A DNA stretch of 64,000 bases. Origin: an uncultured Bacteroidia bacterium. Its GTDB lineage: Bacteria; Bacteroidota; Bacteroidia; Bacteroidales; F082. Of this stretch, positions 1-7,902 are shown in pieces. Under the pieces are notes generated by a model. That model had not been told where the DNA came from, did no database searches, and saw nothing but the letters and a program-made list of their open reading frames with translations. The first letter of the stretch is position 1, and every line of letters begins with the position of its first letter. The translations under genes were made by a program, and so were the position numbers. The stretch covers positions 47,523-111,522 of the forward strand of contig CADCML010000012.1 in NCBI GenBank assembly GCA_902802535.1, in the 5' to 3' direction.

Positions 1-103
1 GTTGCCATCCAGAGAAGAGGATGACCATGATGAAAATGAGTCTTGTTTTCATGACTTTGTGGTTTTGATGATGCAAAAATAGATGTTTTGTCGGAATAAT
101 GCT

Positions 104-111
104 TACTTTTG
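104..111 (+). promoter_or_regulatory. -7 promoter element of rlmB
   Basis: TACTTTTG matches the Bacteroidetes -7 consensus TAnnTTTG and ends 16 bases before the ATG at 128. It rules out the longer reading frame start at 83. Confidence 0.6.
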
Positions 112-127
112 CAGAAAATTTGACGCT

Positions 128-874
128 ATGGAAGACAACTACAAGAACAATATGGTTTTCGGGATTCATCCCGTGTTGGAACTGATTCGCTCGCAAAAGG
201 AGATTGAGAAGGTCTACATCCAAGGCGGTACGCGCTCGCCTGAGATTTCGGAGATTGCCAACCAGTGCCGCCGTATGGGTGTGCCCGTGCAGTTTGTTCC
301 CATCGAGAAGATGAACCGCCTGACGCGCAAGAACCACCAAGGCGTGGTGGCTTTCATCTGCCCGATTGAATACCAACCTTTGGAGAACGTGGTCTCCGCC
401 ATCTTCGAGGAGGGCCGCGACCCCTTCATCCTCATGCTCGACCGAGTGACCGATGTGCGCAATTTCGGCGCCATCGCCCGAACAGCCTACGCCGCAGGCG
501 TGGATGCCATCGTCATCCCCAATCACGGCTCGGCCCTCATCAACGGCGACGCAATGAAGACCTCGGCGGGTGCACTTTCATTAATTAATGTGTGCCGCGT
601 CGAAAACATGAAAGACGCCATCGATTTTTTGAAAGGCAGCGGTCTGCGTGTGGTGGGCTTCACCGAGAAAGCCAAGGAAAGCCTTTGGAAAGCCGACCTC
701 ACAGGCCCGCTCTGCGTGATGATGGGTTCCGAAGAGGACGGCATCAGTCCCGCTTACATCCCCCGCCTCGACGGACTGTTGATGATTCCCATGCCCGGCG
801 ACATCGATTCGTTGAATGTTTCTGTGGCCACTGGGGTGGTTTGTTTCGAGGTGGTGAGGCAGAGGATGGGATGA
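128..874 (+). CDS. rlmB: TrmH/SpoU-family 23S rRNA (guanosine-2'-O)-methyltransferase, RlmB-like
   Basis: Predicted to transfer a methyl group from S-adenosylmethionine to a ribose 2'-OH in 23S rRNA. The 248-residue protein has an N-terminal substrate-binding domain (GIHPVLELI near residue 12) and a SPOUT domain with its three motifs: NFGAIARTA near 112, GSEEDGIS near 200 and SLNVSVATG near 230. An in-frame ATG at 83 lies upstream of the -7 promoter element at 104-111, so the start at 128 (MEDNYKNN) is chosen. Length and motifs are normal for RlmB. It stands alone; the next gene has its own promoter at 905. RlmB versus another TrmH paralogue cannot be settled by sequence reading alone. Confidence 0.9.
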   Translation: MEDNYKNNMVFGIHPVLELIRSQKEIEKVYIQGGTRSPEISEIANQCRRMGVPVQFVPIEKMNRLTRKNHQGVVAFICPIEYQPLENVVSAIFEEGRDPFILMLDRVTDVRNFGAIARTAYAAGVDAIVIPNHGSALINGDAMKTSAGALSLINVCRVENMKDAIDFLKGSGLRVVGFTEKAKESLWKADLTGPLCVMMGSEEDGISPAYIPRLDGLLMIPMPGDIDSLNVSVATGVVCFEVVRQRMG

Positions 875-880
875 AATTCG

Positions 881-912
881 TTTGTGTAGTATGAAAAATG
901 TTGTTATTTTTG
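881..912 (+). promoter_or_regulatory. Promoter of the toxin-antitoxin pair
   Basis: TTTG at 881-884 and TATTTTTG at 905-912 are separated by 20 bases, which fits the Bacteroidetes primary sigma factor consensus. The antitoxin ATG follows at 939. Confidence 0.65.
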
Positions 913-938
913 CAGCGTAAAATCAAAAGGAACTCGCA

Positions 939-1169
939 ATGGAGACAGTAACACTTACATTCAATCCGGACATTCCGTTTGCGGCAAACATTGATGCCTT
1001 CCTAAAGACCGTTCCTTCAGAAGTGAAGGTTAGCAAAAGCATAAAGCCGAAACGCAAACGTAGGAGCAATTACCAGATTACCCTTGATACAATCAAAGAG
1101 GCAAGAGAGGGTAAGAACGTGACACATTATGCTTCGGTGGAAGAACTTTTTGAAAAACTTGGAATATGA
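939..1169 (+). CDS. Antitoxin-like small protein of a RelB/YafQ-type pair
   Basis: A 76-residue protein directly upstream of a YafQ-like toxin, overlapping it by 4 bases (ATGA), the usual arrangement of antitoxin then toxin. A basic stretch (KPKRKRRSNYQ near residues 33-43) sits in the middle, followed by a helical acidic C-terminus ending VEELFEKLGI that could wrap the toxin. No classical RelB ribbon-helix-helix motif is obvious to me, so the antitoxin call rests mainly on position and size. It would be expected to neutralise the partner and repress the shared promoter at 881-912. Confidence 0.65.
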   Translation: METVTLTFNPDIPFAANIDAFLKTVPSEVKVSKSIKPKRKRRSNYQITLDTIKEAREGKNVTHYASVEELFEKLGI

Positions 1170-1447
1170 TTTACGATGTCATCACGACGAAACGGTTTGA
1201 CAAAGAGGTTAAACTTTGTGTGAAACGAGGGTATGACATGAAGAATCTTCGTACTATTATTAAGTTATTGACCGAAACAGGTGTTTTGCCAAAGGAATAT
1301 AAACCACACAAATTGAAAGGTGATTTTAAGGGGACTATTGAATGTCATGTAGAACCTGATTGGCTTCTCATCTACGAGAAGACTGATAAGATAAGGTTGA
1401 TACGACTTCTTCGTACTGGCACGCACGCAGACCTTTATGGGAAGTGA
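1166..1447 (+). CDS. YafQ-family mRNA interferase toxin
   Basis: A 93-residue RelE/ParE-superfamily protein, a ribosome-dependent mRNA endonuclease in the YafQ branch. The family fold signature (FDKEVKLC near 11, LPKEYKPHKLKG near 41) and the YafQ-type catalytic residues can be seen as His48, His61, Asp65 and His87 (RTGTHADLY). Translation is probably coupled to the antitoxin through the 4-base overlap. Full length with all key residues, so likely active. The gene is followed by a bidirectional terminator at 1456-1485. Confidence 0.85.
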   Translation: MIYDVITTKRFDKEVKLCVKRGYDMKNLRTIIKLLTETGVLPKEYKPHKLKGDFKGTIECHVEPDWLLIYEKTDKIRLIRLLRTGTHADLYGK

Positions 1448-1455
1448 ATAATAAC

Positions 1456-1485
1456 AAAGGCGAGGCTCACAAGAACCTCGCCTTT
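1456..1485. terminator. Bidirectional terminator between converging genes
   Basis: Perfect 10-bp inverted repeat (AAAGGCGAGG and CCTCGCCTTT) with a 10-base loop between the toxin gene and the S9 peptidase gene converging on it. Confidence 0.75.
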
Positions 1486-1502
1486 AGTTTTACAACAGCG
1501 AA

Positions 1503-3548
1503 TCACTTCAAATATTTATCCAACCAATTATAGAACCTCCGTTGCCACAAAACGCCGTTCTGCGGTTTCAAAACCCAGTGGTTCTCGTCGGGGAAATAGA
1601 GGAACTCGGCAGGGATACCGCGAAGGATGGCGGCGTTGTAGGCCTGCATTCCTTGTGTGAAGCAGATGCGGTAGTCCAAGCCGCCGTGGATGACGAGGAT
1701 GGGTGCGGTCCATTTGTCCACAAAGAGGTGGGGCGAGTTGGCCACGAACCACATCTCCTCTGTTTCAAGGTATTGCGCTTCGAGGTTGAACATACCGTCG
1801 TGGGCGATGAGGGCCTTGAAACGGTTGTCGTGATGACCAGCCAACCAATACACACTGTAGCCGCCGAAGCTGGCACCTACGGCACCGAGGCGGTTCTCGT
1901 CGATATAAGGTTCTTTCTTCAGTTCGTCGATGGCACTCAAGTAGTCCTTCATGCACTGTCCGCCGTAGTCGCCGCTGATTTCCTCAAGCCATTCCTGACC
2001 GAAGCCTGGCAAGCCGCGACGGTTGGGCGCGACCACGATATAGTCGTTGGCGGCCATCATCTGGAAGTTCCAACGGTAGCTCCAGAATTGGCTCACCGTG
2101 CTTTGCGGTCCGCCTTCGCAATAGAGCAGGGCAGGGTATTTCTTGTTGGCATCGAAATGGGGCGGGTAGATGACCCACACGAGCATATCCTTGCCGTCGG
2201 TGGTTTTCACCCAGCGTTCCTTCACGTCGCCCATCGTCAGTTGCGAGAAAATCTTGTCGTTGACGGTGGTGATTTGCTTGGCCTCACCTGTGGCGGGGTC
2301 AACGCTGAAGAGTTCCGTCGGGTGGCTCATCGATTGGCGACCGGCAATCAGTTTGTCGCCGTTGCAATGTACTGAAACATAGTTGTGTTTGCCTTCCGTC
2401 AGTTTCTTGATTTCGCCGTTCTCGATGTTGAGGGCATAGAGTTGGTCGGTGGCGTAGGCATCGCTGATGAAGTACAAGGTCTTGCTGTCGTCGGCCCAGC
2501 TGAAGCCTGTGCAGCATTGGTCAAACTTGGCCGAGTAGTCGGTCTTTTCGCCGGTTTCGAGGTTCATCACGAAGATGCGTTGCTTGTCGCTCTCGTAGCC
2601 GTCGCGTTCCATGCTTTCCCAAGCCATTAGTTTGCCGTCGGGCGAGATGACGGGGTTGAGGTCGTAGCCCATCATGCCTTCGGTGAGGTTCTTGCACTCG
2701 CCGCTCAAGATGGTGTATTGGTAGATGTCGGTGTTGGTGGAGAGGGCGTAATCCTTGCCGACTTTCTTGCGGCAGCAATAGACGAAACTCTTGCCGTCGG
2801 GCAGCCACTGCACTTGCTCCATTCCGCCGAAGGGACGCACGGGGGATTCCCATTGCTCACCTTTCATGGCATCAAAAGCGTTTTCAATTTTTCCGCTGCT
2901 GAAATTGCCCACGAAGATGTGGCCGTAGGTGTCCACCCAATGGTCCCAGTGGCGGTACATCAGATCGTTGTTGATGCGGCCCGATGATTTGTCGAGGTCG
3001 GGATAGATGTCGGCCACGGTCTCTTTCAGCTTCACTTCTTTGGTGAAGATGACCTGCTGGCAGTCAGGCGAATAGAGGAAACCGTTGATGTCGTCCTTTT
3101 CGTTGGAGACGCATTGCACTCCCGTTCCATCGGGGTTCACTTCCCAAAGTTGCATAATGTCGTCTTTAGGCGCGAGGAAGCCGATTTTCTTGCCGTCGGG
3201 GCGCCATTGCGGGCTGTATTGGCTGTCCTTGCTATTGACCAACACCTTGTTTCCGCTGCCGTCGGCGTTCATAATATACAAGGTGGAACCGCTGCGGTTT
3301 TCGGGCACGCTGTAGTAGGTCACGGCATAGACGATTTGCGAATGGTCGGGTGAGATGGTGTAATCCCCGATGCGGCCCATGCTCCAAAGCACTTCGGGTG
3401 TCATGATGTCCGAAGTCAAAGTAAGTTCCTTTGGGCCGATTTTGTCCTTGCCTTTCGGTTCGGTTTCAGTTTTTTGCGTTTGTTGTGTGTTGCACGATAC
3501 GATTGAACAGGTGATCATGGCTAACAGGAAAAGTTTGTTTTTCTTCAT
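1503..3548 (-). CDS. S9-family prolyl oligopeptidase / dipeptidyl-peptidase, lipoprotein (DPP5-like)
   Basis: A 681-residue exported serine peptidase expected to release dipeptides from oligopeptides, as in asaccharolytic Bacteroidales. The N-terminus (MKKNKLFLLAMITCSIVSC) is a lipoprotein signal with a lipobox Cys at 19. Residues about 60-420 carry WD40-like PD40 beta-propeller repeats (YSPQWRPDGKKIGFL type), followed by an alpha/beta-hydrolase domain with nucleophile Ser560 in GASFGGYS, and probable Asp625 (HGGLDYR) and His657 (PDENHW). Length and order fit the S9C/DPP5 group. Upstream only a weak -7 match (TATCTTTA) is seen. Substrate preference is not readable from sequence. Confidence 0.88.
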   Translation of the reverse strand: MKKNKLFLLAMITCSIVSCNTQQTQKTETEPKGKDKIGPKELTLTSDIMTPEVLWSMGRIGDYTISPDHSQIVYAVTYYSVPENRSGSTLYIMNADGSGNKVLVNSKDSQYSPQWRPDGKKIGFLAPKDDIMQLWEVNPDGTGVQCVSNEKDDINGFLYSPDCQQVIFTKEVKLKETVADIYPDLDKSSGRINNDLMYRHWDHWVDTYGHIFVGNFSSGKIENAFDAMKGEQWESPVRPFGGMEQVQWLPDGKSFVYCCRKKVGKDYALSTNTDIYQYTILSGECKNLTEGMMGYDLNPVISPDGKLMAWESMERDGYESDKQRIFVMNLETGEKTDYSAKFDQCCTGFSWADDSKTLYFISDAYATDQLYALNIENGEIKKLTEGKHNYVSVHCNGDKLIAGRQSMSHPTELFSVDPATGEAKQITTVNDKIFSQLTMGDVKERWVKTTDGKDMLVWVIYPPHFDANKKYPALLYCEGGPQSTVSQFWSYRWNFQMMAANDYIVVAPNRRGLPGFGQEWLEEISGDYGGQCMKDYLSAIDELKKEPYIDENRLGAVGASFGGYSVYWLAGHHDNRFKALIAHDGMFNLEAQYLETEEMWFVANSPHLFVDKWTAPILVIHGGLDYRICFTQGMQAYNAAILRGIPAEFLYFPDENHWVLKPQNGVLWQRRFYNWLDKYLK

Positions 3549-3640
3549 ATTGATTAGGTTTAGAAATTTGCGGTAAAGATAGTGAATAATGTGGCTGTCG
3601 CTCGAAAAAAAATCAAAAAGTTCGGATTTTATATTTGGTT

Positions 3641-3721
3641 AAGCTCAAAAACGTGTGTTTTTGCGGCAAATTAAAGCTCAAAAACGTGAGTATTCAGATG
3701 CTTATAAAGCTCAAAAACGTG
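3641..3721 (+). repeat. Three 15-bp repeats at exact 33-bp spacing before an ATPase remnant
   Basis: AAGCTCAAAAACGTG occurs at 3641-3655, 3674-3688 and 3707-3721. Copy 1 lies inside the promoter spacer between TTTG (3634-3637) and the -7 region (TTTTTG near 3657); copies 2 and 3 are downstream of it. A 33-bp period is about three helical turns, as expected for protein bound on one face of DNA. A comparable 32-bp array precedes the ATPase gene at 15365-16498. Confidence 0.8.
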
Positions 3722-3732
3722 AAATTGAATAT

Positions 3733-3849
3733 ATGAAACGAAAGATTTATAATAAGTTGCGTGAATGGAAAGAAATGAGCAATGGAACGAGTGCCATGAT
3801 GGTGGAAGGTGCCCGACGTATCGGAAAGAATCTAGAAGTGAATGACTGA
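3733..3849 (+). pseudogene. Truncated AAA_14/DUF4143-type ATPase (N-terminal remnant)
   Basis: Only about 38 residues remain. MKRKIYNKLREWKEMSNGTS followed by the Walker A-like GARRIGKN is the typical start of Bacteroidetes ATP-binding proteins of about 400 residues; the frame stops five residues after the P-loop. The usual GKS/GKT is changed to GKN. The regulatory repeat array upstream is intact while the gene body is gone. The ATG at 3733 is chosen because family members begin here; an upstream in-frame ATG at 3655 would translate the repeats. Confidence 0.6.
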
Positions 3850-3904
3850 TCGATCAAACACAAAGTATTTCTGACGCTTTGTTTCCAAGTTTGGATAGAT
3901 GTGT

Positions 3905-3912
3905 TATTTTTG
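3905..3912 (+). promoter_or_regulatory. -7 element of the Fib_succ_major-type lipoprotein gene
   Basis: TATTTTTG followed by CAGC, 38 bases before the ATG at 3951, in good agreement with TAnnTTTG. Confidence 0.6.
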
Positions 3913-3950
3913 CAGCATAATCAAAATGATAATCACAAAATCTAATCAAT

Positions 3951-4721
3951 ATGAAAAAAGTAATGAAGGCAGTAGCAGCCTTAATGCTAATGATGGCGGT
4001 TGTTTTTGCCGTAGGATGTACGGAACCAGATGAGCCGATCAATGGTGGCGATGGAGGGGGCGGTAACGGTGGAGGAAACAATGGTGACTATTACGACGGA
4101 ATTGATAATTGTGGGCACTACGATGGCAATTATGAATATGTTGACCTTGGTTTACCAAGTGGAACATTGTGGGCTACATTCAATGTGGGTGCGGATAGAC
4201 CAGAGGGGTACGGCGATTACTTCGCATGGGGCGAGACGCAGCCGAAGGATAATTACGATTTGATTAGTTACAGATGGTGCAACGACAACCTTGAACAACT
4301 AACAAAATACTGTCAAATCAGTAGTTACGGCTATAACGGCTATACTGACTCCCTATCCGTTTTGTTGCCCGAGGACGATGCAGCTACGGTCAATTGGGGC
4401 GACGAATGGCGCATGCCGACCCGAGTCGAGTGGCAAGAACTTTACGACAATACTACCAGCACATGGACGACCCGGAACGGCCTGAACGGCAGACTTTTCG
4501 TCGCTTCAAACGGGAAGAGCCTCTTCATGCCTGCTACTGGTGGAAGGTTGGGAATAGCGTTCAGTTCCCCCAATTGTTATGGCAACTATTGGTCGAGTTC
4601 GCTCACTATTGAAGAGCCAGCTGGCGCATGGTACTCTGGCTTTGGATTGGACAATTATGTCGTGTATTACGACGGGCGCACTATGGGTCGCTCTGTTCGT
4701 CCAGTCCATTCCGCAAAATAA
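3951..4721 (+). CDS. Lipoprotein with a Fibrobacter-succinogenes-major-paralogue-type domain
   Basis: A 256-residue exported protein of unknown function. The N-terminus is a lipoprotein signal with the lipobox AVGC and acylated Cys near residue 23, followed by a low-complexity Gly/Asn/Asp linker (residues 31-48). The rest is one domain of the type abundant in Fibrobacter and Bacteroidales: YVDLGLPSGTLWAT near 63, GDYFAWGETQP, WGDEWRMPT, LFMPATGGR and the closing GRSVRPV. These proteins are thought to be surface exposed. The gene is monocistronic, with its own promoter and a probable terminator at 4757-4804. Confidence 0.82.
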   Translation: MKKVMKAVAALMLMMAVVFAVGCTEPDEPINGGDGGGGNGGGNNGDYYDGIDNCGHYDGNYEYVDLGLPSGTLWATFNVGADRPEGYGDYFAWGETQPKDNYDLISYRWCNDNLEQLTKYCQISSYGYNGYTDSLSVLLPEDDAATVNWGDEWRMPTRVEWQELYDNTTSTWTTRNGLNGRLFVASNGKSLFMPATGGRLGIAFSSPNCYGNYWSSSLTIEEPAGAWYSGFGLDNYVVYYDGRTMGRSVRPVHSAK

Positions 4722-4756
4722 TCCCCATTGAGGCCATAAGAGCAAAAAACTCAAAT

Positions 4757-4804
4757 CCACTCTCGAAAGCTCCAAAGGAAAACGGAGTGGGAGGGTGGCT
4801 TTTT
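4757..4804 (+). terminator. Probable rho-independent terminator
   Basis: CCACTCTC pairs with GAGGGTGG (one wobble), with an inner CTCC/GGAG stem, followed by six T residues. It lies after the lipoprotein gene. Confidence 0.5.
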
Positions 4805-4837
4805 TGCAATTAATATGTGTGGAATCAAAAGAAATCG

Positions 4838-4845
4838 TATTTTTG
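4838..4845 (+). promoter_or_regulatory. -7 element of the AAA_14 ATPase gene
   Basis: TATTTTTG in the context TGTGGAAT...CAAAA...TCGTATTTTTG, which is shared with the promoter of the other full-length ATPase gene (minus strand near 16527-16550). The shared extended sequence suggests a common regulator. Confidence 0.6.
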
Positions 4846-4846
4846 C

Positions 4847-4879
4847 ATGAAAATTTGGAGTTGGATTCCAAATTTTCAT
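4847..4879 (+). promoter_or_regulatory. Perfect 13-bp inverted repeat at the transcription start of the ATPase gene
   Basis: ATGAAAATTTGGA and its exact complement TCCAAATTTTCAT are separated by 7 bases and begin 2 bases after the -7 element. The position suits an operator or a 5'-UTR hairpin controlling the ATPase gene at 4897. Confidence 0.65.
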
Positions 4880-4896
4880 AAAACAATGGTAATGCT

Positions 4897-6051
4897 ATGA
4901 TAAATAGGGATTTAAGTTCTGAATTTTTGCGCCTTTCCGGGCTTTTTCCTGTGGTTACACTGGTAGGGCCTCGGCAATCAGGCAAAACGACTTTGTGCAA
5001 AATGCTATTTCCGGATTTCCTCTATTTTAACATGGAAGATGTCCGCAATCGCGAAATGATTGCCTCAGATGCATTCGACTTTTTCTTGAGGCAGAATCAA
5101 AACATCATATTGGACGAGGTTCACAATATGCCGGAAGTTTTTTCAGCCATTCAAGTGCTTGTGGATGAGCATCCAGAGCGGCGTTTCATACTTACGGGAA
5201 GCAGTAATTTCGCCTTAATGGAAAAGATAACGCAGTCGTTGGCTGGAAGAACTGCTGCTTTGACTTTGCTTCCGCTTTCCTTGAACGAGTTGAATGGTTT
5301 TTCGGCGGATACGGATGCGCTAATGTTCAACGGGGGCTATCCCGCTGTTTGGAGCACAGCCCGAACATCCACAGATGTATGTCGTCACTATTATAACACC
5401 TATATTGAACGAGATGTTAGGAAAATCGTCAATATCAACGAAATGACGCAGTTTCAGCATTTTATGCGCTTGTGTGCAACGAGGGTAGGTTGCGAGTTCA
5501 ATGCTTCTGAACTGTCCAATGAAATCGGAATTTCGGTGAAAACCGCCCAAAATTGGCTTGCGGTTTTGAATGTGTCTTATATTGTTGCCATGCTTCCACC
5601 TTATTTCCGGAATATTGGGAAACGCATAGTTAAGCGTCACAAACTCTATTTCTTTGACACGGGTTTGGTCTGCTTTCTTTTGGGTATTGAAAGCAAAGAA
5701 CAACTGCAAAACCATCCGCTTAGAGGCAACATCTTTGAGAATTTGGTCGTGACTGAATTCCTGAAAAGTCGGTATAATGCGGGCAAAGAGTCTAACGTTT
5801 ATTTTTATCGCGACAGCCAACAAAAAGAAGTTGACATCATACAGGAGCGTGACTTTGATTGCTTGTATGCTTTCGAAGTGAAATCGGCAAGAAGTTATCA
5901 TTCTGATTTTGAGAAGAATCTGAATTATTTTCGGACACTTTTTAAAGAATCGGTGAAGTCAACACAGACCTTGTATGACGGCTCTTTCGAATTGGATTCG
6001 CCAAACAATGGCTATCTCAACTTCAGGAATAACAAGGCATATTTTGGGTGA
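4897..6051 (+). CDS. ATP-binding protein, AAA_14 plus DUF4143
   Basis: A 384-residue P-loop ATPase of the large Bacteroidetes family with AAA_14 and DUF4143 domains. Walker A is GPRQSGKT (residues 24-31), Walker B is IILDEVH near 70, and a sensor-like LTGSSNF follows near 101. The C-terminal half has a winged-helix-like region (SNEIGISVKTAQNWL) and a PD-(D/E)XK-like end (KEVDIIQERDFDCLYAFEVK), a typical DUF4143 feature. Biological role is unknown for the family; genes are often multi-copy and prone to decay, as this window shows. The start follows the hairpin leader at 4847-4879. Monocistronic. Confidence 0.85.
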   Translation: MINRDLSSEFLRLSGLFPVVTLVGPRQSGKTTLCKMLFPDFLYFNMEDVRNREMIASDAFDFFLRQNQNIILDEVHNMPEVFSAIQVLVDEHPERRFILTGSSNFALMEKITQSLAGRTAALTLLPLSLNELNGFSADTDALMFNGGYPAVWSTARTSTDVCRHYYNTYIERDVRKIVNINEMTQFQHFMRLCATRVGCEFNASELSNEIGISVKTAQNWLAVLNVSYIVAMLPPYFRNIGKRIVKRHKLYFFDTGLVCFLLGIESKEQLQNHPLRGNIFENLVVTEFLKSRYNAGKESNVYFYRDSQQKEVDIIQERDFDCLYAFEVKSARSYHSDFEKNLNYFRTLFKESVKSTQTLYDGSFELDSPNNGYLNFRNNKAYFG

Positions 6052-6087
6052 ATTTCAAAGACAAGTTTCACTTTTTTTCATAAAATC

Positions 6088-6118
6088 TTTGCCATTTCCC
6101 TGAAATCCACTACCTTTG
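6088..6118 (+). promoter_or_regulatory. Promoter of efp
   Basis: TTTG at 6088-6091 and TACCTTTG at 6111-6118, 19 bases apart, matching the Bacteroidetes consensus. It gives an unusually long leader of about 95 bases before the ATG at 6221, in which I see no clear structure. Confidence 0.7.
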
Positions 6119-6220
6119 CAGCTTCATTTTGTTATATTGGAATTGAATTTTGAATTTTAAATCTTTGAAATGCAAAGCATTCGATGAAATCAATCTTAAA
6201 TCATTAAATCTGAAAATACT

Positions 6221-6784
6221 ATGTTAAGTCAAGATGTAAAGATTGGAAGTGCTGTCCGTCTGGATGGAAAGATTTATTTCTGCATTGACTTCCAACACGT
6301 TAAGCCTGGCAAAGGCAACACCATTATGCGTATCAAACTGAAGGATGTGCTGAGCGGCAATGTGCTTGAAAAGCGTTTCGACATTGGCGTGAAACTTGAG
6401 GATGTCCGCGTTGAGCACCGTCCCTACCAGTACCTCTACAAGGAAGGTGAGGACTACATCTTCATGCACACCGAGACCTACGAACAAATTCCGATTGCCG
6501 AAGATAACATCACTGGCGTGAAGTTCATGAAGGAAAACGATGTGGTTGACGTTGTCGTCGATGCTTCCACTGAGACCATCCTTTTCGCCGAAATGCCTGT
6601 GAAGACCGTGCTGAAGGTGACTTACACCGAACCTGGCGAGAAGGGCAATACCGCCACCAACGCCTTGAAGGAAGCCACCGTCGAGACTGGCGCCATGGTG
6701 CGTGTGCCGTTGTTCATCAACACGGACGACATGATTCGCGTTGATACCCGTACGGGCGAATACTGCGAACGCGTGAAGGCCTGA
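6221..6784 (+). CDS. efp: Elongation factor P
   Basis: EF-P enters the ribosome E site and relieves stalling at consecutive prolines. The 187-residue protein has the three beta-barrel domains in order: a KOW-like N-terminal domain with the tip loop HVKPGKGNT (probable functional Lys31), a central OB domain (YLYKEGEDYIFMHTETYEQ near 69) and a C-terminal OB domain closing with GEYCERVKA. Full length. No lysyl-modification genes are adjacent. It is followed by a strong terminator and then the lpxD-like gene, a pairing also known from other Bacteroidetes. Confidence 0.96.
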   Translation: MLSQDVKIGSAVRLDGKIYFCIDFQHVKPGKGNTIMRIKLKDVLSGNVLEKRFDIGVKLEDVRVEHRPYQYLYKEGEDYIFMHTETYEQIPIAEDNITGVKFMKENDVVDVVVDASTETILFAEMPVKTVLKVTYTEPGEKGNTATNALKEATVETGAMVRVPLFINTDDMIRVDTRTGEYCERVKA

Positions 6785-6800
6785 TAAAAGAGCTGAACAT

Positions 6801-6837
6801 AAAAAAGCGCAAAGTCGATTGACTTTGCGCTTTTTTT
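6801..6837. terminator. Strong bidirectional terminator after efp
   Basis: GCGCAAAGTC and GACTTTGCGC form a perfect 10-bp stem with a GATT loop, extended by an A-run and a seven-T run on either side. Confidence 0.9.
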
Positions 6838-6871
6838 GTATTTTTGCGCTTTATTCTAAAATTACTTTTCA

Positions 6872-7813
6872 ATGAAAATAAAAAAAACTACCCTGAAATC
6901 TATAGCGGAACTCGTTGACGCAAAATACATTGGCCCTGCCAATTTCCCTATAACGGGCCTGAACGAAATCCACAAGGTGGAGACGGGCGACGTCACTTTC
7001 GTCGACCATCCGAAATACTATGCCAAGGCACTCAACTCGGCGGCATCTGTGGTCCTTATTAATAAAGAGGTGGTCTGTCCAGAAGGCAAGGCCCTGCTTT
7101 TGCACCCCGATCCATTTGATGCCTTTATTCGCATTATGCGCCATTTCCGTCCCTTCGAACCACAGAATCAACCTGTTAGCGAGAGCGCGACAATAGGTGA
7201 GGGGACGCTCGTCATGCCAGGCGTGTTCGTCGGGCATCACACCGTCATCGGGAAGAACTGCCTCATCCATCCCAACGTGACCATCTACGACCACTGCGTG
7301 ATTGGCGACAACGTCATCATCCACTCGGGCAGCGTCATAGGGGCGGACGGATATTATTTCCAGCGCCGCAACGAAGGCTTCAAGAAGTTTGAGTCCTTTG
7401 GTCGCGTGGTTATCGCCGACGATGTGGAGATTGGTGCCCTGTGCAGCATCGACCGTGGCGTCACTTCCGACACCATCATCGAGAGCGGCACAAAGTTGGA
7501 CAACCACTGCCAGATTGGCCACGACAGCTACATTGGCCATAACTGCCTCATCGGTGCCCATGCCGCCATCGCAGGCGTGACGCGCATCGAGGACGACGTC
7601 ATCCTCTGGGGCCGTGTCTGCATCAACAAGGACTTGGTCATCGGCACGGGTGCGGTGGTGCTGGCCACTTCCGCCGTCGACAAGAACATCGAGCCAGGGA
7701 AGGCTGTTTTCGGCGTGCCGGCCCAAGAAGTAAGGAAACAATGGCGCGAGCAGGCAGCTTTGCGCCAACTTCCTGAGTTCCTGAAAGAATACTACAAAAC
7801 ACATCAATCATAA
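6872..7813 (+). CDS. lpxD: UDP-3-O-acylglucosamine N-acyltransferase, LpxD-like
   Basis: Expected to transfer a 3-hydroxyacyl chain from acyl-ACP to the 2-amino group of UDP-3-O-acylglucosamine in lipid A synthesis (cytoplasm). The 313-residue protein has an N-terminal uridine-binding domain (TGLNEIHKVETGDVTFVDHP near 25) and a left-handed beta-helix of hexapeptide repeats (about residues 105-275) with the His-rich coil QIGHDSYIGHNCLIG. It is some 30 residues shorter than enterobacterial LpxD, and Bacteroidetes often carry two LpxD-type proteins, so this may be the paralogue found beside efp rather than the main enzyme. A TACTTTTC-like stretch precedes it but no clean promoter is seen. Confidence 0.85.
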   Translation: MKIKKTTLKSIAELVDAKYIGPANFPITGLNEIHKVETGDVTFVDHPKYYAKALNSAASVVLINKEVVCPEGKALLLHPDPFDAFIRIMRHFRPFEPQNQPVSESATIGEGTLVMPGVFVGHHTVIGKNCLIHPNVTIYDHCVIGDNVIIHSGSVIGADGYYFQRRNEGFKKFESFGRVVIADDVEIGALCSIDRGVTSDTIIESGTKLDNHCQIGHDSYIGHNCLIGAHAAIAGVTRIEDDVILWGRVCINKDLVIGTGAVVLATSAVDKNIEPGKAVFGVPAQEVRKQWREQAALRQLPEFLKEYYKTHQS

Positions 7814-7815
7814 CG

Positions 7816-7884
7816 ATGGTCAATGGCCTATGGCTGATGGCTCGCAATACGGGTGAAGCAAGCCATAGTCATTGGCCATCCATA
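7816..7884. repeat. Imperfect inverted repeat between lpxD and the esterase gene
   Basis: ATGGTCAATGGCCTATGGCT at the left is imperfectly complementary to AGCCATAGTCATTGGCCAT at the right. It can form a long hairpin in the transcript. Low-complexity GGCCAATGG-type repeats of this sort are scattered in some Bacteroidales genomes; here the effect may be to lower read-through. Confidence 0.45.
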
Positions 7885-7902
7885 GTCAAAAAAACAGACG
7901 TC

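Noticed and set aside
1166-1447. ParE-type gyrase poison
   Set aside because: The histidine pattern (His48, His61, Asp65, His87) matches YafQ-type mRNA interferases better.
3641-3721. Possible short CRISPR array
   Set aside because: Only three 15-bp repeats with 18-bp spacers, overlapping a promoter and partly in frame with an ATPase remnant; no cas genes. A regulatory array fits better.
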